Shown: positions 21,824-30,660, numbered from the stretch's first letter. The stretch is 40,913 bases of DNA from Flavobacteriales bacterium (GCA_020629755.1 JAHDCS010000015.1:1-40913); one strand, 5' to 3'. The notes: a model not told the origin generated them from the letters alone. Program-made: numbers and translations.

Positions 21824-24316
21824 TTGGAGCAAATAAAATACATAGGTGAACATATTATTGAAGGGAAAATTGGTTTTTTTCTTTTACAACTGGTCTTTGT
21901 TTTTGCACTGTTATCTTTTGTATTTTCTCTACTCAGCTTTTTAGCTACTTCAAAAAAAGAAATCTACAAAACACTAACACAGTCTAGCTTTACCATACAC
22001 AGTATTGCTCTTTTTAGTAGTATTGGCCTGTTATTTTATTTTATTTTCAATGGCTTTTACGAATACCATTATGTGTGGCAGCACAGCAGCAAAGCATTGC
22101 CTTTACGCTACATTTTTTCTTGTTTTTGGGAAGGACAAGAAGGTAGTTTTTTGTTATGGCTGTTTTGGAATGCCTTAATTGGATTGTTTATTTTTTATAG
22201 ATATAAAAATCAGAACGCCTCTGTTTTACTGATCGGTTTTTTGGGTACACAGACCCTTTTAAGCTCAATGTTATTAGGGATAGAGCTAGGGGGGATTCAG
22301 ATTGGAAGTAATCCATTTAACTTACTTTTAAGAGAGCATCTTGATTTTATGCATATGCCCTTATTTACTGACGCCAATTATCTTGAAAAACTTGACGGAA
22401 GAGGGCTTAATCCGCTACTACAAAACTATTGGATGACCATACACCCTCCTACTCTATTTTTAGGCTTTGCACTTTGTGGCATTCCATTTTCAATGGCTAT
22501 AGGGGCTATGCTAAGCCAAGACTACTCGACCTACTTTAACAAGGCTTTACCTTGGACATTTCTAAGTATTGGTGTTTTAGGCATTGGTATATTAATGGGA
22601 GGTGCTTGGGCGTATGAAGCATTGAGTTTTGGAGGATTTTGGGCTTGGGACCCGGTTGAAAATGCTTCACTAGTGCCTTGGATTTTAATGGTTTGCGCAG
22701 GACATATGCTCTTAATTTACAAAGCAAAAAGAGCGCACATTAAAACAACTCTATTCTTTTTGTATCTCAGTTTTGTCACTTTAGTCTACTCTACCTTTTT
22801 AACACGAAGTGGTATTTTAGGAGACACCTCTGTGCATGCCTTTGTTGATTTAGGCTTAAACGGACAATTGTTATTTTTCTTGTTGAGTATCATTGTATTG
22901 CCAATCGTGATTTTTATTCTGAATTATCCTTCAAAGGCTGCTAAAGAAGAGCTTTTTTGGTCAAAAGAATTTTGGATGTATATGGCCAATACCTTTTTGT
23001 TGCTCTCAGCCTTGCAAATTACCTTATCGACCTCTTTGCCTGTTATGAATAAAATAATGGATTTCATAGGTATTACAGGCACAAAATTAGCCCCCAGCTC
23101 TAATATTATTTCGCATTATCACAAATTTCAAATTCCTATTTTGATTGTCTTTTTAGTCTTTTTTTCAGGGGCTCAATGGCTTTATTATACCAAAGATCAT
23201 ATACGCAGACTTCAATCTAAGATCATATACGGCACTGTGCTTAGCCTTCTTTCAGGAATTTTAATATACCTACTATTGCCTTCTAATTTTGGTGTAGGGA
23301 TTGAGTTTTCAGGATCTTCTTTTTTAAAATCTTCGCAGCACTTAATCAATAAATCTCTTTTTATAGTGCTATTGATCGCGCTTATTTTTGCTCTTTACGC
23401 GAACCTTTCTGCTGTAAAAAAAATAAGCCAATCGTTTGGGTCGTTAATTGCCCATGTTGGATTTATTTTCATTCTACTAGGCGCACTGCTTTCAATGGGT
23501 ACGCAAAAAGTAATTTCAAAAAATAGCTCAGGAATAGACATCCAGAGCCTCTCTACAGAATTAGAGAATTCTGACAATATCTTACTCTATAAAAACGACA
23601 CACTTAACATGCCTCCCTATTATTTAGTGTATAGAGGCATGCAGCAAGACGGGATTTATACGCGTTACAGAGTAGATTTTTTAAACCGTAATTCAAACGG
23701 AAATTACAGTGAGGCGTTCACTTTATATCCGAGTGTGCAAAAAAATCAAAACATGGGTAATGTGTCTGAACCTGACACCAAACACTACCTTGATAAAGAT
23801 ATTTATGCACATGTCACTTATGCGCTTCTCGAACCTCTTGAACAGAAAGATCGCGATCAATATACTGAAAAGCCAAAAACACATTTAGTCCAACAAGGCG
23901 ACACTTTTTTTACCTCTAACGCGATGGTTATTCTAAAATCAATCAATAAAGCCATGAATACTGAAGATTTAGGACTCGATAAAAAAGACATTGCCGTAGG
24001 GGCTTTTTTAGAGGTTAAAGATATGACCAAAAACACCTATCAAGCTAAACCAATTTTTGTAGTTGATCAAAAAGGAATCGTAAAGACACTTTATTCAGAC
24101 ATTGACGAATTAGGCTTGCGGTTTGTATTTTCTAAAATTGACCCAGATAACTTTAGCTTTCAGATTGACAGCTATGAAAAAAACAAAAACTATAAAGAAT
24201 TTATTGTCTTAAAAACACTTGAATTTAAATACATCAATCTCTTGTGGATGGGCTGTATTTTATTGTTGGGGGGATGTTTGATCGCTGTTTTTAAACGCAT
24301 TGGTTTTACACAATGA
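21824..24316 (+). CDS. ccsA: Cytochrome c biogenesis protein, CcmF/CcsA type
   Basis: A protein of about 830 residues with many transmembrane helices, the haem-handling component of cytochrome c maturation. The tryptophan-rich haem motif is clear (YEALSFGGFWAWDPVENASL), as are the conserved WMTIHPPTLFLGF and FLTRSGILGDTSVHAF. The C-terminal soluble part (about 575-790) precedes a last helix (NLLWMGCILLLGGCLIAVF). In Bacteroidota this family starts with M-x-x-I-x-YIGEH, which fits a TTG start at 21824 (MEQIKYIGEHIIEGKIG). The in-frame ATG at 21788 comes directly after a terminator T tract and is the alternative start. The stop overlaps the DUF2520 gene by 4 bp. Confidence 0.88.
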   Translation: MEQIKYIGEHIIEGKIGFFLLQLVFVFALLSFVFSLLSFLATSKKEIYKTLTQSSFTIHSIALFSSIGLLFYFIFNGFYEYHYVWQHSSKALPLRYIFSCFWEGQEGSFLLWLFWNALIGLFIFYRYKNQNASVLLIGFLGTQTLLSSMLLGIELGGIQIGSNPFNLLLREHLDFMHMPLFTDANYLEKLDGRGLNPLLQNYWMTIHPPTLFLGFALCGIPFSMAIGAMLSQDYSTYFNKALPWTFLSIGVLGIGILMGGAWAYEALSFGGFWAWDPVENASLVPWILMVCAGHMLLIYKAKRAHIKTTLFFLYLSFVTLVYSTFLTRSGILGDTSVHAFVDLGLNGQLLFFLLSIIVLPIVIFILNYPSKAAKEELFWSKEFWMYMANTFLLLSALQITLSTSLPVMNKIMDFIGITGTKLAPSSNIISHYHKFQIPILIVFLVFFSGAQWLYYTKDHIRRLQSKIIYGTVLSLLSGILIYLLLPSNFGVGIEFSGSSFLKSSQHLINKSLFIVLLIALIFALYANLSAVKKISQSFGSLIAHVGFIFILLGALLSMGTQKVISKNSSGIDIQSLSTELENSDNILLYKNDTLNMPPYYLVYRGMQQDGIYTRYRVDFLNRNSNGNYSEAFTLYPSVQKNQNMGNVSEPDTKHYLDKDIYAHVTYALLEPLEQKDRDQYTEKPKTHLVQQGDTFFTSNAMVILKSINKAMNTEDLGLDKKDIAVGAFLEVKDMTKNTYQAKPIFVVDQKGIVKTLYSDIDELGLRFVFSKIDPDNFSFQIDSYEKNKNYKEFIVLKTLEFKYINLLWMGCILLLGGCLIAVFKRIGFTQ

Positions 24317-25083
24317 AAATTTGTATTGTAGGCAGCGGCAATGTAGCTCATGGACTAGGTTTAGCTCTAAATAAGAAGGGTAAGCTTGTTGATATGGTGA
24401 TCTCTAAAACTTTAGATCATGCGCAAGCTCTTGCCAAAAAACTCTCGTGTAATGCTTCAAATCATTTAGCAGATATCCCAAAAGACACAGAGCTTTGTCT
24501 TTTAGCCGTTCCGGATAACCAAATCAGTGCCATTGCCAATACCTTGAGTACTTTAAATGCTTTAGTGGCTCATACCTCTGGATCAACCGATATAAAAGCC
24601 TTACAAAGTTGTAAGAATCATGGTGTTTTTTATCCGTTGCAAACCTTTGACAAACACCATCCACCTGATTATTTTCCTTTACTATTAGAAGCCAACACAA
24701 AAAAAAACATGGCCAAGCTTAAAGCTCTAGCTATGCTATTGAGTGATCGTGTGTACTCAATTGACTCAGAAAAACGTCGCGACATCCATTTAGGAGCTGT
24801 TATCTTGAATAATTTCACCAATCATCTGTTTGCTCAAATAGAAAAATATAAAGCCAAAAAAAACATCCCCCCGAATATCTATTCTGCATTACAAGCACTT
24901 ACTTTTGAGAAAATAAAAAACAACAAAGCCTCTTTTTCTCAAACTGGACCAGCACTAAGAGGAGATCAAAATACTATAAAAACACATCTTACTCTGTTAG
25001 ACCAACAAAAAGAATTAAAGGCTCTTTATGCCTTTTTTAGTGAAAGTATTGCTTTATTTGCTAAAACAACTACAGATGCTTGA
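24313..25083 (+). CDS. Rossmann-fold and DUF2520 domain protein
   Basis: A 256-residue protein with an N-terminal nucleotide-binding Rossmann domain (MKICIVGSGNVAHGLGLAL, then LCLLAVPDNQI and HTSGSTDI). A C-terminal helical DUF2520 domain follows at about 130-250 (HLGAVILNNFTNHLFAQIEKY, SQTGPALRGDQNTI). The layout resembles NADP-dependent ketopantoate or pyrroline-carboxylate reductases, but the family has no settled reaction. It overlaps ccsA by 4 bp and the phosphatase gene by 8 bp. The order DUF2520, KdsC-like, UbiA, Maf is one I recall from Bacteroidota genomes. Confidence 0.85.
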   Translation: MKICIVGSGNVAHGLGLALNKKGKLVDMVISKTLDHAQALAKKLSCNASNHLADIPKDTELCLLAVPDNQISAIANTLSTLNALVAHTSGSTDIKALQSCKNHGVFYPLQTFDKHHPPDYFPLLLEANTKKNMAKLKALAMLLSDRVYSIDSEKRRDIHLGAVILNNFTNHLFAQIEKYKAKKNIPPNIYSALQALTFEKIKNNKASFSQTGPALRGDQNTIKTHLTLLDQQKELKALYAFFSESIALFAKTTTDA

Positions 25084-25600
25084 ACAGTTTAGTAAAATAA
25101 AGGCCATCGTTCTTGATATTGATGGCGTGCTCACCAACTCGCAGGTATTTTTACTGCCTGACGGCACCCAAATGCGCAATATGCATATTAAAGATGGCTA
25201 CGCCATACAATTAGCTGTTAAAAAGGGGTATCACATCGGGATTATCAGTGGCGGATCAAGCGAGGAGTCAAAACAAAGACTCCAAGGACTTGGCGTTGAA
25301 CACATTTATTTAAAAACCCATGACAAACTCGATAAACTCAAAGAACTCATGCATATTTTTCAAGTTCAAGCAGAAGAACTGCTGTACATGGGCGATGACA
25401 TTCCTGATTATGAATGTGTAGATTTTGCGGGAGTAGGTGCCACACCTGAGAATGGCGCTGAGGAAATTAAAAAGATTGCCAATTATATTTCGGCTATTCC
25501 TGGGGGGATGGGTTGCGTGAGGGATGTCATAGAAAAGGTCATGAAAATTCAGGGCAAATGGTTCGATCGTCAAAAGCTTGAAAACGATTTTAAATGGTAG
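25076..25600 (+). CDS. KdsC-like HAD phosphatase
   Basis: A 174-residue HAD-superfamily phosphatase of the C0 (capless) type related to 3-deoxy-D-manno-octulosonate 8-phosphate phosphatase. Motif I is IVLDIDGVLT (Asp14, Asp16); motif II lies in IGIISGGSSEES; motif IV is YMGDDIPDYECV. The tail AIPGGMGCVRDVIEKVM is typical of KdsC. It probably removes phosphate from Kdo-8-phosphate in lipopolysaccharide core synthesis. The start is the ATG at 25076; an open stretch of 16 codons upstream overlaps the previous gene and lacks family similarity. The UbiA gene begins inside its last codons. Confidence 0.87.
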   Translation: MLEQFSKIKAIVLDIDGVLTNSQVFLLPDGTQMRNMHIKDGYAIQLAVKKGYHIGIISGGSSEESKQRLQGLGVEHIYLKTHDKLDKLKELMHIFQVQAEELLYMGDDIPDYECVDFAGVGATPENGAEEIKKIANYISAIPGGMGCVRDVIEKVMKIQGKWFDRQKLENDFKW

Positions 25601-26541
25601 CGTTTTTAAGGCTTGTGCGTTGGCCAAATCTTTTTTTAATGGCTCTAACAATGCTGTTGATGCGCTATTTTATCGTAAAACCAGCACTTGAGTTTCCGGA
25701 TGTAGGGCTTTTGCTTCCATTAAGTCATTTACAATTTTTTGGTTTTGTCTTATCTACTCTATTTTTAGCTGCCTCAGGCTATATTATCAACGATTATTTT
25801 GATTTAAAAATTGATAGAATCAATAAGCCACAAAAAATGATTTTAGGCAGATCTATTTCTAGAAAAAGGGCTATTATATGGCATTGGATATTGACTATTT
25901 TAGGGCTAGCAATTGCTTTTCATTTATGTTATGATCTTAATTTATGGTCACTTTTTTATGTATTTGTATTTGTTTCGGGCGCCTTGTGGTTTTACTCTAC
26001 AAGTATTAAACACATTCCTCTTTTAGGTAATCTATTGATTTCTATTTTAGTTGGCCTGGTGCCTTTAATGATTAGTTTTACCGAACTCTCTTTAGTAAAT
26101 ATTCAACAATCTACACTATTAATTGATTCAGGCTACAGACTAAATGACACGGCTTACCTACTCTTAGGTTTTTCTTTTTTTTCTTTTTGGGTAAATCTTA
26201 TCAGAGAAATCACTAAAGATGTGATTGATATTAAAGGGGATAGTGCCTCAAAGATTAGCACCTTGCCCAATATCACCTCTTTAAAAAACACCAAACTGAT
26301 TTTAATTGCACTACACATTGTCGCTTCTTTTATGCTTACCTATGTGATTCTATATATTCTAAACGATACGATCAGTCGATATTACATCATTTTATGTATT
26401 ATTTTGCCTTTACTTGTTAGTGTTTATTTGACCGCCATTGGAAAAGCTAAAAAAGATTTTGAAATTATATCTTTACTTTTAAAAAGTATTCTTTTTTCAG
26501 GGTTGATGTATGCCTTTGTTTTTTATGTAAACATCACTTAA
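25594..26541 (+). CDS. UbiA-family prenyltransferase
   Basis: A 315-residue membrane prenyltransferase with eight or nine transmembrane helices. The two aspartate-rich motifs that bind Mg-diphosphate are present: N66-D67-YF-D70-LKI-D74 and a second at about 205-216 (REITKDVIDIKGD). The substrate is not certain. The position next to DUF2520, KdsC-like and Maf genes is that of proteins annotated as geranylgeranylglycerol-phosphate geranylgeranyltransferases in Bacteroidota, whereas quinone or haem O synthesis enzymes carry similar motifs. The start (MVAFLRLVRWPNL) fits the family and overlaps the phosphatase stop. Confidence 0.85.
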   Translation: MVAFLRLVRWPNLFLMALTMLLMRYFIVKPALEFPDVGLLLPLSHLQFFGFVLSTLFLAASGYIINDYFDLKIDRINKPQKMILGRSISRKRAIIWHWILTILGLAIAFHLCYDLNLWSLFYVFVFVSGALWFYSTSIKHIPLLGNLLISILVGLVPLMISFTELSLVNIQQSTLLIDSGYRLNDTAYLLLGFSFFSFWVNLIREITKDVIDIKGDSASKISTLPNITSLKNTKLILIALHIVASFMLTYVILYILNDTISRYYIILCIILPLLVSVYLTAIGKAKKDFEIISLLLKSILFSGLMYAFVFYVNIT

Positions 26542-26545
26542 TTAC

Positions 26546-26632
26546 TAGAGCTAAATTGTGATAACATGCCACAAATCTTTATACATAAAAACCAAATTTC
26601 TATTAAACAGCTTATTGTAACATTTTAGCTCT
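26546..26632. repeat. Inverted-repeat element, copy 1
   Basis: This spans almost the whole gap between the UbiA gene and maf. TAGAGCTAAATTGTGATAA (26546-26564) is repeated exactly at 28328-28346. The right end, GTAACATTTTAGCTCT (26617-26632), is an imperfect inverted copy of the left end: 9 bp perfect (AGAGCTAAA/TTTAGCTCT) and 13 of 16 overall. It ends at the base before the maf ATG. Confidence 0.7.
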
Positions 26633-27244
26633 ATGCGTATTTTACAACCACCATTTCTTCAACAGTTCTCTCACACTGATATTGTTTTAGCCTCAGGATC
26701 ACCAAGGCGCAAACAACTTTTAGAAATGGCTGGGTTTAAAATCACAGTATACAAAACTGATGTAGATGAAAGCCATCCACCGCATATTTCAAGTGAAAAT
26801 ATTCCTGAATATTTAGCACAAAAAAAAGCACAAGCTGCCTACAAGCACCATCCTGATGCGTTGATTATTGCGGCAGATACTATTGTATGGCATAACCAAA
26901 CCATATTAGAAAAGCCAGCCGATGCTAAAAGTGCTAAGAAAATGCTTAGTGCTCTAAGCGGACAATCACACAGGGTAATAACAGGCGTTGCCATTGCATT
27001 TAATGATATCCAACATCACTTTTCGACACATACGCAAGTGCTATTTAAAGAATTAGATCCAAGAGAAATAGAGTACTATATTGAAGAGTACCAACCGTTT
27101 GATAAAGCAGGTAGTTATGGTATTCAAGAGTGGATTGGGCTTATTGGCATTGCCTCTATTTCTGGTTGCTATTACAATGTTATGGGGCTTCCGGTAAGCG
27201 CTTTAATCAATGCATTAAAAACGCAGTCATTCTTTTCTAAATGA
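26633..27244 (+). CDS. maf: Maf-family nucleotide pyrophosphatase
   Basis: A 203-residue Maf/Ham1-fold protein. The signature IVLASGSPRRKQLLEMAGF is at about 17-35; IIAADTIVWHNQTILEKP and the tail DKAGSYGIQEW...YYNVMGLPV also match the family. Members hydrolyse dTTP, UTP and modified nucleoside triphosphates to monophosphates and prevent their incorporation. The N-terminal extension (MRILQPPFLQQFSHTD) is slightly long but common in this phylum. It overlaps the next gene by 4 bp (ATGA). Confidence 0.92.
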   Translation: MRILQPPFLQQFSHTDIVLASGSPRRKQLLEMAGFKITVYKTDVDESHPPHISSENIPEYLAQKKAQAAYKHHPDALIIAADTIVWHNQTILEKPADAKSAKKMLSALSGQSHRVITGVAIAFNDIQHHFSTHTQVLFKELDPREIEYYIEEYQPFDKAGSYGIQEWIGLIGIASISGCYYNVMGLPVSALINALKTQSFFSK

Positions 27245-28269
27245 AAAAAGTTGTAATCAAAAAGCCTGGTGGGTTTAATACACTAAAACTCATCTCCTGC
27301 AATTCAGAAATATTAAAAAAACATCAGTGTAGAATTAAAGTCAAATATGCGGGCGTAAATTTTGCAGATACTGCTGTAAGGCAAGGGCTTTATGCTTCAG
27401 CTAAAGCCCTTGGCTTTCCGATCACCCCTGGATTTGAAGTAAGTGGTTCAATCATTGAAATTGGTACTGAAATAAAAAAATTTAAAGTTGGTGACAAAGT
27501 ATGGGGCATTACAAAATTCGGAGGCTATACTTCAGAGATATGCTTAGATGAACAATTCATTTTTAAAACCCCTGATCATTTATCTTGTGCTGAAATAGCC
27601 AGCATCCCGACCATTTTTTTAACGGCTTACCACGCTCTTTTTCAAAATGTAATTGTTAGACCTAACATGACTGTTTTAGTCCACTCCGCTTCAGGTGGCG
27701 TTGGCACCGCTCTTTTACAATTGCTTAACATTATTGGCTGTACAAGTATTGGCATTGTTGGCGGCGATCATAAAGTTGCTATGGCCAAAGAAAACGGAGC
27801 CAAGTACGTAATCAATCGAAAAACGGAAGACCTTTGGAAAAGAACCAAGGAGATCTGCCCTGAAGGGTTTGATATCATTTTAGATGCCGTTGGTCCAGAC
27901 ACACTAAAAAAAGGATACGCACAACTTAAACCCACTGGCAAAATGATTTCTTACGGATTTGCCTCTATGATGGATCCAAATACCTCATTTACCAACTGGT
28001 TTAAACTTATTATAGGATTTCTAAAAATCCCAAGATTTAATCCTCTAAATATGGTAAGTGAAAATAAAAGTATCGTGTGTTTTAACTTAAGTTTTCTTTT
28101 TGATAGACAAGATTTAATTCAACAAGGTGCTAATGCTATTCAAAAATGGCTTACTGAAAGAAAAATATCTGCTCCAAAAATCAGCATTTATAAAGCTGAA
28201 GATGTGTCTGAAGCACATCGAGATATAGAATCTGGAAAAACTACCGGAAAACTATTGCTTGAGTTTTAG
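27241..28269 (+). CDS. Zinc-free medium-chain dehydrogenase, quinone-oxidoreductase/VAT1-like
   Basis: A 342-residue MDR-superfamily protein. It has an N-terminal GroES-like domain (KYAGVNFADTAVRQGLY, then TPGFEVSGSIIEIG) and an NADPH-binding Rossmann domain (VLVHSASGGVGTALLQLLNI). No structural or catalytic zinc ligands are visible, as expected for quinone oxidoreductases and VAT1-type proteins. It probably reduces a carbonyl or quinone with NADPH in the cytoplasm; the substrate is unknown. The start overlaps the maf stop codon. Confidence 0.85.
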   Translation: MKKVVIKKPGGFNTLKLISCNSEILKKHQCRIKVKYAGVNFADTAVRQGLYASAKALGFPITPGFEVSGSIIEIGTEIKKFKVGDKVWGITKFGGYTSEICLDEQFIFKTPDHLSCAEIASIPTIFLTAYHALFQNVIVRPNMTVLVHSASGGVGTALLQLLNIIGCTSIGIVGGDHKVAMAKENGAKYVINRKTEDLWKRTKEICPEGFDIILDAVGPDTLKKGYAQLKPTGKMISYGFASMMDPNTSFTNWFKLIIGFLKIPRFNPLNMVSENKSIVCFNLSFLFDRQDLIQQGANAIQKWLTERKISAPKISIYKAEDVSEAHRDIESGKTTGKLLLEF

Positions 28270-28301
28270 AGCCAAACACTCTTTGTTTTGGCTATCTAAA
28301 A
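28264..28301 (+). terminator. Hairpin at the end of the oxidoreductase gene
   Basis: TTTTAGAGCCAAA pairs with TTTGGC(TA)TCTAAAA through 13 base pairs with a two-base bulge and a 10-nt loop. The stop codon of the gene lies in the left arm. No T run follows, so termination is inferred from position between converging genes. Confidence 0.45.
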
Positions 28302-28311
28302 GGATACCCTA

Positions 28312-28365
28312 TAGAGCTTTTTTGTGATAGAGCTAAATTGTGATAAAACGTCACATAGCTCTAGT
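28312..28365. repeat. Inverted-repeat element, copy 2, with tandem units
   Basis: Two 16-bp units stand head to tail: TAGAGCTTTTTTGTGA (28312-28327) and TAGAGCTAAATTGTGA (28328-28343). An inverted arm, TCACATAGCTCT, follows. The stretch 28328-28346 is identical to 26546-26564. AGAGCTA/TAGCTCT and TGTGA/TCACA can form a hairpin with a 7-nt loop and a 3-nt bulge. It lies between the converging oxidoreductase and dnaN genes, where it may also help end transcription. Confidence 0.7.
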
Positions 28366-28372
28366 CTCTCTT

Positions 28373-29500
28373 TTAATTATTACTAAGCATCACTGGCATA
28401 ACCAACATCAATAGATCATCATCTTTATCTATTTTTTCTGCTGGTAAAATGATACCCGCTCTATTAGGTGCTGACATTTCAATATTGACCTGCTCTGTTG
28501 TAATATTTTGAAGCATCTCTAATAAGAAACGAGAGTTAAAGCCTATTTCCATGTCATCGCCATTGTAATTACAAGTGAGCCTTTCATTGGCTTCGTTTTG
28601 AAAATCTACATCTTCAGCAGAAATGCTTAATTCACTGCCATTTACTTTAAAACGAACCTGATGGGTAGTTTTATTTGAAAAAATAGAAACTCTTTTAATA
28701 GAATTTAAAAGGCTTGTTCTGTCAATGGTTAGTTTGTAGGGGTTTTCTTTAGGAATAACGGCATCATAATTTGGGTATTTTCCGTCAATTAATCGACACT
28801 TTAAAGAATAGTTTTCAAAGCTAAAGTGTGCATTAGCAGCGTTAAATTCTAAGGTGACAGATGTATCTAAATTAGATAAAATATTCTTTAAAAGCTGCAG
28901 TGGTTTTTTAGGCAAAACAAGTTGAGCGGCTTTTGTTGATTTAATGTCGCTGCGCGTATGTTTAACAAGTTTATGGGCATCCGTTGCCACAAACGTTACC
29001 TCAGATTTATTCAACTCAAACAATACTCCAGACATGATACGCCTTAATTCGTCATTGCCTGCAGCAAAGATGGTTTTATTAATGGCATTAGAAAGTGTGA
29101 TGGCATCCATCTCAACTTTAGACACATCCTCTAAAACTGGAGGTTTGGTAAAATCTTCTCCTTTTTGACCCGCTAATTTATATTTTCCGCTGTCTGAAAT
29201 AATCTCTATCGCTAATGTTTTGTCATCAATTTCAAAGGTTAATGGTTGTTCAGCAAAGGTCTTTAACGTATCAATCAAAAGTTTAGCCGGAATAGCTACT
29301 TTACTATCTCCCTCAATAAGCTCTAAAGCTAAATCACAAGACACAGTGGTTTCAAGATCTGAGGCGGTCACTGTTAAAGTTTTTTCTTTAAACTCGAATA
29401 AAAAACATTCCAGGATGGGCAATGTAGGATTTGAGATGATAACACCGCTTAAAGACTGTAGGCTTTTAAGTAAACTAGAACTTGATACAATAAATTTCAT
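28373..29500 (-). CDS. dnaN: DNA polymerase III beta subunit (sliding clamp)
   Basis: A 375-residue protein with three clamp domains, each about 120 residues. It starts MKFIVSSSSLLKSLQSLSGV and contains LPILECFLFEF, FVATDAHKLVKH and IDGKYPNYDAVIPKENP. The end LLMLVMPVMLSNN is typical for Bacteroidota. It forms the ring that holds DNA polymerase on the template. It lies downstream of gldFG, as in other flavobacteria, but has its own -7 element in the 155-bp gap. No replication origin or DnaA boxes are visible near it. Confidence 0.95.
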   Translation of the reverse strand: MKFIVSSSSLLKSLQSLSGVIISNPTLPILECFLFEFKEKTLTVTASDLETTVSCDLALELIEGDSKVAIPAKLLIDTLKTFAEQPLTFEIDDKTLAIEIISDSGKYKLAGQKGEDFTKPPVLEDVSKVEMDAITLSNAINKTIFAAGNDELRRIMSGVLFELNKSEVTFVATDAHKLVKHTRSDIKSTKAAQLVLPKKPLQLLKNILSNLDTSVTLEFNAANAHFSFENYSLKCRLIDGKYPNYDAVIPKENPYKLTIDRTSLLNSIKRVSIFSNKTTHQVRFKVNGSELSISAEDVDFQNEANERLTCNYNGDDMEIGFNSRFLLEMLQNITTEQVNIEMSAPNRAGIILPAEKIDKDDDLLMLVMPVMLSNN

Positions 29501-29520
29501 AACACATGAGATTAACCTCT

Positions 29521-29528
29521 CAAATTTA
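29521..29528 (-). promoter_or_regulatory. -7 element of dnaN
   Basis: TAAATTTG on the minus strand, ending 20 nt before the dnaN ATG, which gives a leader of about 16 nt. No -33 TTG is present. The rest of the gap to 29655 holds only a weak hairpin (CCGTTT TC AAACGG, 29609-29622). Confidence 0.45.
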
Positions 29529-29655
29529 ATGATTTGAAGACGTGTTTTTATGTGTTTTAAAAGAATACAAAACGGAACTTATCAACAAAATGTTAGAAAC
29601 TTACCATCCCGTTTTCAAACGGCTTTTTGACTTGCGCTTTACTTAAGCCTGTTTT

Positions 29656-30660
29656 TCAAAAAGAACGCTTTAGAAAATAAGACACTGGAACCGTCAACGG
29701 ATCAAATACATAATACTGAACAATCACCAAATAAGAGTCATTAACAACACCATACATCCTGTCTGTGTTGTACTCTTCAAGCTCACCATTAAACGATTCT
29801 GTAGGTTCTTTATGTTTCATTTTATGTGTGCTAATGGTGGTTGTTTTACCGCTCATATCTTCAACAGCATAAGTGTATTCTTTAGGTGAAAATTTCACTG
29901 AATCAATTAAATGCTTGGCTGTATCAGAAATAAAGTATTCAAAATACACCTTTTTATACCGCGCTGCATATAAAAGGGTTTTGGCCGTATCAAAATAAAG
30001 GGTGTTGTTTTGAAAGTCTTTTACATCATATGTGCCATCCGCTAAAGATATACGAAAGCTTTCTTCAGGATTATGATGACTCTGGAGTGTAATAGAACGA
30101 ATATCGTTTTTATCATACACAAAAAGCGCTGTGCTTCTCCATTTTTTTTCATCGGTAAAATACCGTGGGGTCAAATACCCTCTAAATCCTTCTATATGTA
30201 CTAAAAAAGGAACATCTGACTCTTCCATAAGCATATAAGACCCGGTATGATCTTGATTGCCATGTCCTACATAGTAGACTTTGTCAGGAGTGGTTTTTGA
30301 ATTGGTATAAATCTCAACCTTCACAGATTTTCCGGCCAACTGCCTAATGATGGTTTCATACTTTTCTTTTGACACAGGAGTCTTAACAGATATAGAAGCA
30401 ATGGTTTCTAAAAGCGTTTGAAGAGGCTGAAAATTAGCTTTATATTTCTTATTGACAGTCCATTGCTCTGGAGTACGCTCTAATAGAACAGACTGCCCTT
30501 GTTTATCCGCCATAAAAATTTTTGAAATCTTTGAGGTGTCTTTTAAGGCAAAATCATCTAATTGCTTTGAAGAGTGCCTCATGGAAGGACTAAACATAAA
30601 GTATACCGCCATTAAAAGTATCAATAGAACAATAAAACCATAGACTATCTTTTTACTCAT
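29656..30660 (-). CDS. DUF4340-domain membrane-anchored protein
   Basis: A 334-residue protein with an N-terminal transmembrane anchor at about 5-25 (YGFIVLLILLMAVYFMF) and a periplasmic DUF4340 domain at about 65-250 (QWTVNKKYKANFQPLQTLLETI, FTDEKKWRSTALFVYDKNDIRSITL). Proteins of this family are encoded beside ABC-2 permease and GldG-like genes in several phyla, and they probably work with them in the envelope. Here the start overlaps the gldG stop by 4 bp (ATGA), which indicates translational coupling. The molecular role is unknown. Confidence 0.8.
   Translation of the reverse strand: MSKKIVYGFIVLLILLMAVYFMFSPSMRHSSKQLDDFALKDTSKISKIFMADKQGQSVLLERTPEQWTVNKKYKANFQPLQTLLETIASISVKTPVSKEKYETIIRQLAGKSVKVEIYTNSKTTPDKVYYVGHGNQDHTGSYMLMEESDVPFLVHIEGFRGYLTPRYFTDEKKWRSTALFVYDKNDIRSITLQSHHNPEESFRISLADGTYDVKDFQNNTLYFDTAKTLLYAARYKKVYFEYFISDTAKHLIDSVKFSPKEYTYAVEDMSGKTTTISTHKMKHKEPTESFNGELEEYNTDRMYGVVNDSYLVIVQYYVFDPLTVPVSYFLKRSF

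Noticed and set aside
28338-28356. TGTGA-N7-TCACA in the repeat copy 2, similar to a CRP site.
   Set aside because: The CRP consensus has a 6-bp spacer and here it is 7. The site lies between converging genes, where an activator would have nothing to activate, and it is part of a larger repeat.
26546-28365. A composite transposon carrying maf and the oxidoreductase gene.
   Set aside because: There is no transposase, maf keeps its usual Bacteroidota neighbours, and the flanking repeat is short. Simple scattered intergenic repeats are an equal explanation.
28373-29655. A replication origin near dnaN.
   Set aside because: There is no dnaA gene, no cluster of DnaA boxes and no AT-rich unwinding region. 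In this phylum dnaN is commonly beside gldFG, away from the origin.
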